Part shown: positions 1 through 4,479 of the stretch, in pieces | Layout of the letters: every line of letters begins with the position of its first letter | Position numbering within the stretch: position 1 is the first letter of the stretch | NCBI GenBank assembly: GCA_026419705.1 | Contig: JANZYY010000377.1 | Span: 1 to 5,528, forward strand | Length of the DNA: 5,528 bases | Source of the DNA: Fischerella sp. | GTDB lineage: Bacteria > Cyanobacteriota > Cyanobacteriia > Cyanobacteriales > Nostocaceae | Direction of reading: 5' to 3' | Made by a program: the position numbers and the translations under genes | The notes under the pieces: model-generated | What the model saw: the letters and a program-made list of their open reading frames with translations, nothing else | The model's database searches: none | Told to the model about the DNA's origin: nothing

Positions 1-1336
1 ACTCTAGCAACATATCTGCTTCTTCTTCCGGACGCAACTGAGCCAGAACATCTCGCTGCAAAAATCGAGGAATCGCAGCAGTCAGCGCTACTTGTCGCCA
101 TTTGGGATCTTTCATCCACTTTAAGAAGCGTTCCACTACCATGCCGTTAGCATCGCCAACTTTGCTATCGTCATTCGGGGTTTCAGCAGCAAGTGTTGCA
201 ACTAGCAGGGGTAAGCCTTCAGAAAGGCGTAAAATTACATCTATAACCTCTTCGTTGCTAATGCCTTTACGAGTTAGATATTGTCTGGTTTCCTCTTCTG
301 TAAAAGTTTCCAAGACCAAACGCACCATTGACTCTTCATAAACTTTCCAATGGTTTTTGTCTAACTCTTGCCGACCTGCAACAATCAGTAAGATATTTGA
401 TGGTACGTCACCATAACGACCATCCAAAATATCTCTCAGCCAGCGGTCTAAGAATTCTTCTGTGCGATCGTAGCCATCAAAAAACAGAGCAATATCCGAT
501 TTCTCTGCTACCTTCCACAAATCCTCTAAAAACAGAGGTGTCAAGACAGCGACCGGTTCCTGTATTAAATGTAGTTCGTCTTTATTTATTAACTTTCTGG
601 CTATGTAAGACGTCCACTCTTGTTGAGTGACGCCTGCATCTTGATCTGCGAACTCCAAGACAACATCAGTACCTGGAATTTGCTGTGTCAAATGCACATC
701 GCCCTTAAACGGCGATCGCCCCATAAAAGCTGAAAATCCTTGAGGTACTTCCGGATCTATTTCCAGTTCTTGCAGTTTTTGTTGGTAAATTTTATAACTT
801 TCTGAAAATTTTGCTAATATGTAACCGTACTGTTCTAGTTGTTGTGCTAAATGATTCATTACCTCCGGTACACCTTTTTCCAACTCGTCCGTGTAAGCGG
901 TAATGAATTTTGCATTCTCAGCAATCTGGCGAAACTGGCGCAGCAAAAAACTTTTACCAACACCACCTCGCCCAGAGACGTTAAAAATAAAGCGACGATG
1001 ATGATCTTCAAGTGGTAATTCTAAATTGTGGCGAAATATCGCGATCTGTTCTTCTCTACCCACAAAATTTGATTGTTGGCGTTGCTTGAGAATCTCTTGC
1101 AGGGTCTGGTGCTTCTTTTGTGAGTTATGCGAGAAAAGAGGATCTTGCTTTTGAGCTACATCCACAGCTTGACTGACAAGTGCCCAACTTTGCTCGTCTA
1201 AGTTAGGCAAGTTTTGAATCTCTTCTGCTGTTAAATGAGCTAACAGTGGTAATTTCTCACGGATAGTGGCGATCACTTGCAGGATCGCTTCCCTGTCTGC
1301 GGGTGAAAGAGTGGCACTTATATGATTATTTGTCAT
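1..1336 (-). CDS. STAND-class (NB-ARC/AAA_16-like) P-loop ATPase, N-terminal 445 residues, C-terminus outside window
   Basis: The frame is open from ATG at 1336 to the window edge, so the 3' part is missing. Residues 1-80 form a small charged helical region (KLPLLAHLTAEE at about 28-39) without a known catalytic motif. The nucleotide-binding domain starts at FVGREEQ (91-97). Walker A is GRGGVGKS (122-129). Walker B is IALFFDGYDR (282-291), with the DGxD form seen in STAND ATPases. ILLIVAGRQEL (315-325) matches the strand ending in a conserved Arg (sensor/RNBS-B type). SEGLPLLVATLA (372-383) is the GLPL motif of NB-ARC/STAND proteins. Family knowledge: these are cytosolic ATP-dependent switches that oligomerise on sensing a ligand through C-terminal repeats (TPR, WD40 or LRR), with roles in signalling, cell death or phage defence. 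The sensor would be encoded left of the window, so the specific role is unknown. The start is supported by GAGGAG eight bases upstream. It follows ridA on the same strand after 148 bp. Class is secure; function is not. Confidence 0.85.
   Translation of the reverse strand, partial: MTNNHISATLSPADREAILQVIATIREKLPLLAHLTAEEIQNLPNLDEQSWALVSQAVDVAQKQDPLFSHNSQKKHQTLQEILKQRQQSNFVGREEQIAIFRHNLELPLEDHHRRFIFNVSGRGGVGKSFLLRQFRQIAENAKFITAYTDELEKGVPEVMNHLAQQLEQYGYILAKFSESYKIYQQKLQELEIDPEVPQGFSAFMGRSPFKGDVHLTQQIPGTDVVLEFADQDAGVTQQEWTSYIARKLINKDELHLIQEPVAVLTPLFLEDLWKVAEKSDIALFFDGYDRTEEFLDRWLRDILDGRYGDVPSNILLIVAGRQELDKNHWKVYEESMVRLVLETFTEEETRQYLTRKGISNEEVIDVILRLSEGLPLLVATLAAETPNDDSKVGDANGMVVERFLKWMKDPKWRQVALTAAIPRFLQRDVLAQLRPEEEADMLLE
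712..719. repeat. HIP1 site (GCGATCGC)
   Basis: Perfect copy of the highly iterated palindrome of cyanobacterial genomes, inside the STAND ATPase gene (codons for MGRSP). Confidence 0.9.
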
Positions 1337-1344
1337 TTTTATTA

Positions 1345-1350
1345 CTCCTC
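1345..1350 (-). promoter_or_regulatory. Ribosome binding site of the STAND ATPase gene
   Basis: On the minus strand GAGGAG lies eight bases before the ATG at 1336. It is the strongest Shine-Dalgarno match in the window and fixes the start of the ATPase gene. I saw no convincing -35/-10 pair in the 148 bp between this gene and ridA, so read-through from ridA is possible. Confidence 0.7.
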
Positions 1351-1463
1351 TTACACACACCCCAAATGCAGTGTTTTCAAACCTAGACAAAGATGATGTA
1401 CATTCAGCGAAGCATTTAGTTTTAGCAATTACCCTGGTTAAACATAATCGCTTCCTGCTGCTA

Positions 1464-1484
1464 CACCCATCTCAAATATGGGTG
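1464..1484 (-). terminator. 7-bp hairpin immediately after the ridA stop codon (possible weak terminator or processing site)
   Basis: CACCCAT at 1464-1470 and ATGGGTG at 1478-1484 are perfect inverted repeats with a 7-base loop. The stem touches the ridA stop codon at 1485-1487. On the ridA strand no U-run follows the stem, so it is not a classical intrinsic terminator. It could attenuate transcription into the downstream ATPase gene or protect the ridA 3' end. The hairpin is plain in the sequence; its function is inferred. Confidence 0.35.
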
Positions 1485-1883
1485 CTATTTGTTATCAATC
1501 ACGGCGATACACTCAATTTCTACCAAGACATCCTTAGGCAAACGAGATACCTGCACGCACGCCCGCGCTGGGGCTTTCGCCTCGTCAAAATATTTCCCAT
1601 AAACTGCATTCATGGCATGAAATTCATCCATATTAACTAAGAATACAGTTGTTTTTACCACATCTGCAAAGCTTGCTCCCGCCGCTGTTAGTATTGATTC
1701 CAAATTAGCCATGACTTGCTCTGTTTGCTTTGTCACATCACCCTCACCAATAATTGCACCGGTGTGAGGGTCAAGTGCAATTTGCCCGGCTACAAAAATC
1801 ATCTGCCCAGAGGCAATAATTGCTTGATTGTATGGTCCTACTGGTGTGGGAGCTAGATCGGTATGTATAACTTTTCTACTCAT
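1485..1883 (-). CDS. ridA: RidA family reactive enamine/imine deaminase (YjgF/YER057c/UK114)
   Basis: The protein has 132 residues, the usual full length for the family, which forms cytosolic homotrimers with active sites between subunits. RidA hydrolyses reactive 2-aminoacrylate and related enamine/imine intermediates released by PLP enzymes such as threonine dehydratase, giving 2-oxoacids and ammonia and so preventing PLP-enzyme damage. Visible signature: GPYNQA (16-21) with the active-site Tyr18, VAGQIALDP (31-39), VVKTTVFLVNM (75-85), and PARACVQVSRLPKDVLVEIE (105-124). The last segment holds Arg107 (binds the substrate carboxylate, Arg105 in E. coli RidA), Cys109 and Glu122 (Glu120 equivalent). 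All key residues are present, so it should belong to the active RidA subgroup rather than the Arg-less Rid groups. A promoter lies about 50 bp upstream. The Shine-Dalgarno is weak: AAGGA sits 12 bases and AAGAGA two bases before ATG. Confidence 0.95.
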   Translation of the reverse strand: MSRKVIHTDLAPTPVGPYNQAIIASGQMIFVAGQIALDPHTGAIIGEGDVTKQTEQVMANLESILTAAGASFADVVKTTVFLVNMDEFHAMNAVYGKYFDEAKAPARACVQVSRLPKDVLVEIECIAVIDNK

Positions 1884-1938
1884 ATTCTCTTGGTGTCCTT
1901 TGTATCTTTAATAATTAATCTACCTAGGGAATTTAAAA

Positions 1939-1967
1939 ATTATAAGTTGAATATTTCTTAATTTGAA
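1939..1967 (-). promoter_or_regulatory. Predicted sigma70-type (SigA) promoter of ridA
   Basis: Reading the minus strand, TTCAAA (1967-1962; four of six matches to TTGACA) is followed by a 17-base spacer and then a perfect TATAAT (1944-1939). Transcription would start near 1932, giving a 5' leader of about 49 bases to the ridA ATG at 1883. The surroundings are very AT-rich, so a chance -10 match is possible, but the spacing and distance to the gene fit well. Confidence 0.6.
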
Positions 1968-1976
1968 CATTCTTAA
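1947..1976. repeat. Imperfect direct repeat overlapping the ridA -35 region (candidate operator)
   Basis: On the plus strand TTGAATATTTCTTAA (1947-1961) is followed, one base later, by TTGAACATTCTTAA (1963-1976), which differs by one substitution and one missing T. The copies start 16 bases apart, about one and a half helical turns. They cover the -35 element and part of the spacer of the predicted ridA promoter. Each copy contains a small GAA-TTC dyad. A dimeric regulator could use such a site; no regulator can be named. Confidence 0.4.
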
Positions 1977-2225
1977 ATGTGGCTATTTACCGCATGGAAA
2001 TTGTGACAAAAAAGTCTAAATTGTTTCTACTAATACAGAAAACAGAAGGTTACTACGCTGTTATTAAGCTGCTATGCTAGAAGACAGAAGGTAAAAAAAC
2101 ATGATATGGCCTTTTTGACTATTTTTAACAGTCTGATGATTTGATTTGTGAGGCTCTGATGAAGGCAAAAGGCTGTAGAGTTTAGATTTTCGGCTTGCTA
2201 GCTTATTTTTTTGTGGATTAGGGAG

Positions 2226-2663
2226 TTAACCCAGCCTTGGGCGGATGCCATAGTACCGATAACGCCAATAATCTCGCAGGATCTGGTCATGGTCAAAACA
2301 TAAATTATTGGGTATGCGCCAAGACTCAAAAATTCCTATACCCTTAGCATCATCCCCTGCTTTTGGTTCACCCGTAGCTGTTGCCAAAAATACAATGCTG
2401 ATTGTGTGCTTGCGGCGATCGCGATTGGGATCGGAATATACGTGAAATTGTTCAATCAACTCCACCTGCAAACCAGTTTCTTCTAAAGCTTCGCGTTGCG
2501 CCGCTAATTCTGTTGTTTCGCCATAATCAACAAAACCACCAGGGATAGCCCAACCCAAAGGCGGATTGTGTCTGTCAATTAACACTATGGGTCGATGAGG
2601 TCTGTCTACTAATTCAATGATGATATCAACAGTCGGAATCGGATTTCGATAATTCATAGTCAT
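2226..2663 (-). CDS. Nudix hydrolase (ADP-ribose pyrophosphatase-like, substrate unknown)
   Basis: The protein has 145 residues, a complete single Nudix fold. The Nudix box Gx5Ex7REUxEExGU is perfect: Gly43, Glu49, Arg57, Glu58, Glu61, Glu62 and Gly64, preceded by WAIPGGFVDYGE (38-49). The box glutamates bind the divalent metal for hydrolysis of a nucleoside diphosphate linked to another moiety (NDP-X). The PGGFVDYGET form resembles archaeal and bacterial ADP-ribose pyrophosphatases, but no substrate-specific residue pattern lets me fix the substrate. The C-terminal segment is rich in aromatic and basic residues (RDYWRYRYYGIRPR at 129-142). ATG 2663 is the first possible start because an in-frame stop lies just upstream (2669-2667); ATG 2657 (codon 3) is an equally plausible start. 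No Shine-Dalgarno is visible before either, because a heptamer repeat occupies that position. It is transcribed divergently from malQ. Confidence 0.92.
   Translation of the reverse strand: MTMNYRNPIPTVDIIIELVDRPHRPIVLIDRHNPPLGWAIPGGFVDYGETTELAAQREALEETGLQVELIEQFHVYSDPNRDRRKHTISIVFLATATGEPKAGDDAKGIGIFESWRIPNNLCFDHDQILRDYWRYRYYGIRPRLG
2415..2422. repeat. HIP1 site (GCGATCGC)
   Basis: Perfect HIP1 octamer inside the Nudix hydrolase gene, in codons for the Asn-Arg-Asp-Arg stretch. Confidence 0.9.
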
Positions 2664-2684
2664 AGGTTATTGGTCATTTGTCAT
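2657..2684 (-). repeat. Degenerate heptamer tandem array (STRR-like), four units, covering the Nudix start codon
   Basis: Reading the minus strand from 2684, four seven-base units follow in perfect register, with consensus ATGACNA (ATGACAA, ATGACCA, a diverged ATAACCT, ATGACTA). Short tandem heptamers of this kind are a known hallmark of heterocystous cyanobacterial genomes. The last unit contains the Nudix ATG at 2663, and the array replaces the ribosome-binding region. The first and second units also carry ATGs, but these lie beyond the in-frame stop. Confidence 0.6.
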
Positions 2685-2704
2685 GAGTAAAGCACAAAGG
2701 ACAA

Positions 2705-2734
2705 TTGACACACTTGCAATTGCTGTTCCATGCT
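2705..2734 (+). promoter_or_regulatory. Candidate malQ promoter with perfect TTGACA -35 and poor -10
   Basis: TTGACA at 2705-2710 is a perfect -35 match in the 112-bp divergent gap. The best -10 at acceptable distance is CATGCT (2729-2734, 18-base spacer, three of six matches). The better-looking TAAATT at 2734-2739 is 23 bases away, which is too far. The CAATTG hexamer occurs twice here (2702-2707 and 2717-2722), 15 bases apart. An activator-dependent promoter would fit, but this is inference. Confidence 0.3.
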
Positions 2735-2766
2735 AAATTCGATGGGACATCTTCCTCCTACATTTC

Positions 2767-2769
2767 AGG
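2767..2769 (+). promoter_or_regulatory. Short Shine-Dalgarno (AGG) of malQ
   Basis: AGG lies six bases before the malQ ATG at 2776. It is weak but correctly placed, and the protein's N-terminus (MPFFRASGILLHPTSFPS) matches the usual start of the family, so this ATG is the real start. Confidence 0.5.
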
Positions 2770-2775
2770 TTAAGT

Positions 2776-4284
2776 ATGCCTTTTTTTAGAGCCAGTGGTA
2801 TTTTGCTTCATCCCACTAGTTTTCCGAGTCGCTTTGGCATTGGAGACTTGGGGACAGGGGCTTATCGCTTTATTGATTTTCTGCAAGAGAGTCAGCAACA
2901 GTGTTGGCAAGTCCTACCCTTAGGACCAACTGGTTATGGAAATTCTCCTTATATGTCTTACTCTGCTATGGCGGGAAATCCCCTGCTGATTAGCCCGGAA
3001 AAATTGCAACAAGAGGGCTTATTAGAGGAAGAAGACTTTGCTCATCTACCAGAATTTCCCACAGAAAGGGTAGATTTCCAACTAGTTGTAGACGCTAAAA
3101 CTTCGCTGCTGAAAAAAGCTTTTGCTAAATTTAAAACTAATGCCAAACACGAACAGCAGCAAGCATTTACAGATTTTTGCCACAGTAAAGCCGATTGGTT
3201 AGACGATTATGCTTTATTTATGGCACTCAAGGATGCTCAACAAAGTGCCAGCTGGCATACTTGGGAGCCTGAAATAGCCAAGCGCCAACCCGGGGCGATC
3301 GCAGCAGTCCAACAAAAATTAGCAGAGGAAATTTTTTACCATAAATTTACTCAGTATGAATTTTTCCGCCAGTGGTCACAGCTGAAAGCCTACGCCAATG
3401 AATGCCGCATTCAGATCATAGGTGATATCCCGATATATGTTGCTCATGACAGTGCCGATGTCTGGGCGAATCCAGATATTTTTTGTTTAGATGAAGAGAC
3501 TGGAGAAGCGGAACTCATGGCCGGCGTTCCACCGGACTACTTTAGCGCCACCGGTCAATTGTGGGGTAATCCGGTTTACGACTGGGAGAAATTGCAAAAG
3601 CAAGACTTTAAGTGGTGGGTGCAACGCTTTGAAGCGATGCTAGACTACGTAGATATTATTCGCATCGACCACTTTCGGGGATTTGAAGCTTTTTGGGGTG
3701 TACCAAAAGGCGAAGAAACAGCAGTCAATGGTAAGTGGATTAAAGCCCCTGGAGAAGAATTATTCAAGACAATCAAACAGAAGTTGGGCAAACTGCCAGT
3801 TTTGGCAGAGGATTTGGGTACAATTACACCGGATGTAGAAGCACTGCGAGACAAGTTTGAATTTCCTGGGATGAAAGTTTTGCAGTTCGCTTTTGGTTCC
3901 GATTCTAGTAACCCATACTTACCCTTTAATTACACCCGTAATGCTGTGGTTTACACTGGCACTCACGATAATGACACAACCGTTGGCTGGTTTAATCAAG
4001 CATCGGATTGGGAAAAGCGCAACTTATTGCTTTATTTAGGTTGTATCAGCCCTGATGGCGTCCACTGGGATTTAATTCGTCTAGCATTGAGTTCCATAGC
4101 AAATCTCGCGATCGTCCCCTTACAGGATATTTTGGGATTGGATTCTCAAGCGCGGATGAATTTTCCTAGTAAAGCTGAGGGCAATTGGGAATGGCGGTAC
4201 CAGGAACATGCTTTAATGCCAGAGTTAAGCAATAAGTTAAAAACTCTCACTACTTTATATGGACGTGCACCGCTACCTCAATAA
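2776..4284 (+). CDS. malQ: 4-alpha-glucanotransferase (amylomaltase / disproportionating enzyme, GH77)
   Basis: The complete 502-residue protein has the typical length of bacterial amylomaltases and plant DPE1. It transfers alpha-1,4-glucan segments between maltodextrins, releasing glucose, and works in the cytosol in glycogen and maltodextrin turnover. GH77 landmarks appear in order: GILLHPTSFPSRFGIGDLG (8-26), QVLPLGPTGYGNSPYMSYSA (45-64), IGDIPIYVAHDSADVWANP (215-233), the 250s loop PPDYFSATGQLWGNPVY (252-268), then the three catalytic regions. These are RIDHFRG with nucleophile Asp298, LAEDLG with acid/base Glu345, and GTHDNDT with transition-state Asp398, equivalent to Thermus aquaticus Asp293, Glu340 and Asp395. 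The C-terminal PLQDILGLDSQARMNFPS (448-465) is also typical. There is no signal peptide or starch-binding domain. A HIP1 site lies inside. It is divergent from the Nudix gene and 195 bp ahead of the DUF39 gene. No clear terminator follows it. Confidence 0.97.
   Translation: MPFFRASGILLHPTSFPSRFGIGDLGTGAYRFIDFLQESQQQCWQVLPLGPTGYGNSPYMSYSAMAGNPLLISPEKLQQEGLLEEEDFAHLPEFPTERVDFQLVVDAKTSLLKKAFAKFKTNAKHEQQQAFTDFCHSKADWLDDYALFMALKDAQQSASWHTWEPEIAKRQPGAIAAVQQKLAEEIFYHKFTQYEFFRQWSQLKAYANECRIQIIGDIPIYVAHDSADVWANPDIFCLDEETGEAELMAGVPPDYFSATGQLWGNPVYDWEKLQKQDFKWWVQRFEAMLDYVDIIRIDHFRGFEAFWGVPKGEETAVNGKWIKAPGEELFKTIKQKLGKLPVLAEDLGTITPDVEALRDKFEFPGMKVLQFAFGSDSSNPYLPFNYTRNAVVYTGTHDNDTTVGWFNQASDWEKRNLLLYLGCISPDGVHWDLIRLALSSIANLAIVPLQDILGLDSQARMNFPSKAEGNWEWRYQEHALMPELSNKLKTLTTLYGRAPLPQ
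3295..3302. repeat. HIP1 site (GCGATCGC)
   Basis: Perfect HIP1 octamer inside malQ (PGAIAA region). Confidence 0.9.
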
Positions 4285-4290
4285 GTTTTA

Positions 4291-4325
4291 AATAGAGAAT
4301 AGGGAATCTGGCATTGGGAATCGGG
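4291..4325 (+). repeat. STRR-like heptamer array, five degenerate units, just after malQ
   Basis: Starting six bases after the malQ stop codon, five seven-base units run in exact register with consensus AATNGGG: AATAGAG, AATAGGG, then AATCTGG, CATTGGG and AATCGGG. The complement resembles the CCCCAAT/CCCTATT type of short tandemly repeated sequences described in heterocystous cyanobacteria. Degeneracy suggests an old array. It occupies the place where a malQ terminator would be expected. Confidence 0.6.
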
Positions 4326-4339
4326 ATTTAACGATGATC

Positions 4340-4359
4340 TTTGCCCCATGCCCTTGCCC
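4340..4359 (+). repeat. Left TTGCCC heptamer cluster (three units)
   Basis: TTTGCCC (4340-4346), CATGCCC (4347-4353) and a shortened TTGCCC (4354-4359) form a second heptamer family with consensus NTTGCCC. The last unit overlaps the first base triplet of the 11-bp inverted repeat beginning at 4357. Confidence 0.5.
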
Positions 4360-4452
4360 TGTCAAGGCTTGTTTACTTGGTGTCTTAGTGTCTTGGTGGT
4401 TCCACATAGACACGCAACGGCTGACCGCAGGGAAAGTAACACCTTGACAGGG
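4357..4452. repeat. 96-bp foldback element with perfect 11-bp terminal inverted repeats and nested stems
   Basis: CCCTGTCAAGG (4357-4367) is the exact reverse complement of CCTTGACAGGG (4442-4452). Inside, TTACTT (4373-4378) pairs with AAGTAA (4434-4439) and GTGTCT (4388-4393) with AGACAC (4408-4413), so three nested stems share the same centre region. There is no open frame in it. It could be a small non-autonomous mobile element (MITE-like), a cyanobacterial palindromic intergenic repeat, or the structured leader of the downstream gene. Heptamers of the same TTGCCC family flank it on both sides, which favours insertion into a repeat array. Confidence 0.5.
4377..4400 (+). repeat. Octamer tandem repeat, three units, consensus TTGGTGTC
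   Basis: TTGGTGTC (4377-4384), TTAGTGTC (4385-4392) and TTGGTGGT (4393-4400) follow without a gap, inside the left arm of the foldback element. From memory, GTGTCTTNGTG-type stretches recur between genes in Nostoc/Anabaena genomes; that could not be checked here. Confidence 0.5.
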
Positions 4453-4457
4453 ATATT

Positions 4458-4471
4458 CTTGCCCTTTGCCC
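4458..4471 (+). repeat. Right TTGCCC heptamer cluster (two units)
   Basis: CTTGCCC (4458-4464) and TTTGCCC (4465-4471) lie five bases beyond the right inverted repeat and end nine bases before the DUF39 start codon. They match the heptamers left of the foldback element, so the two clusters may once have been one array. They occupy the usual ribosome-binding position and give no purine-rich Shine-Dalgarno. Confidence 0.5.
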
Positions 4472-4479
4472 AATTAAAT

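Larger units (their letters stand above)
1884..2225. other. AT-rich 342-bp gap between ridA and the Nudix gene
   Basis: No open frame of convincing length is present on either strand. The part nearest ridA (about 1884-1980) carries the ridA promoter and the direct repeat. The remainder holds short repeats only: ACAGAAGGT at 2042-2050 and again at 2084-2092, TCTGATGA at 2132-2139 and 2155-2162, and GCCTTTT (2109-2115) complementary to AAAAGGC (2167-2173). A T-run at 2206-2212 follows GCTAGC, but that palindrome cannot form a proper terminator stem. I see no tRNA or recognisable non-coding RNA. Confidence 0.6.

Noticed and set aside
102..630. Two plus-strand open frames of 79 and 100 codons (102-341 and 328-630).
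   Set aside because: They lie antisense within the STAND ATPase frame, whose motifs are unmistakable; their translations show no domain and no ribosome site.
1341..1360. Plus-strand ACTCCTC followed by ACACACAC, reminiscent of the conserved loop of the cyanobacterial sRNA Yfr1.
   Set aside because: The exact Yfr1 core ACTCCTCACAC is interrupted, no flanking stems or terminator are present, and ACTCCTC is simply the complement of the ATPase gene's ribosome binding site.
1371..1640. Plus-strand open frame of 89 codons.
   Set aside because: It overlaps the 3' half of ridA antisense and has no recognisable features; a shadow of ridA.
2195..2212. GCTAGC palindrome followed by a T-run, looking like an intrinsic terminator on the plus strand.
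   Set aside because: The palindrome has no loop and cannot extend into a stem, and no plus-strand gene precedes it.
2734..2739. TAAATT as -10 for malQ, preceded by TGC like an extended -10.
   Set aside because: It is 23 bases from the TTGACA box, too far for a normal pair; it could act alone as an extended -10, but the evidence is too thin to call.
3645..3854. Minus-strand open frame of 69 codons inside malQ.
   Set aside because: It is antisense to the catalytic core of malQ, without a ribosome site or domain.
4459..4461. TTG start for the DUF39 gene with AGGG six bases upstream.
   Set aside because: It would add seven residues (LPFAQLN) translated from heptamer repeat sequence; the family start MRTIAEINEK matches ATG 4480 better.
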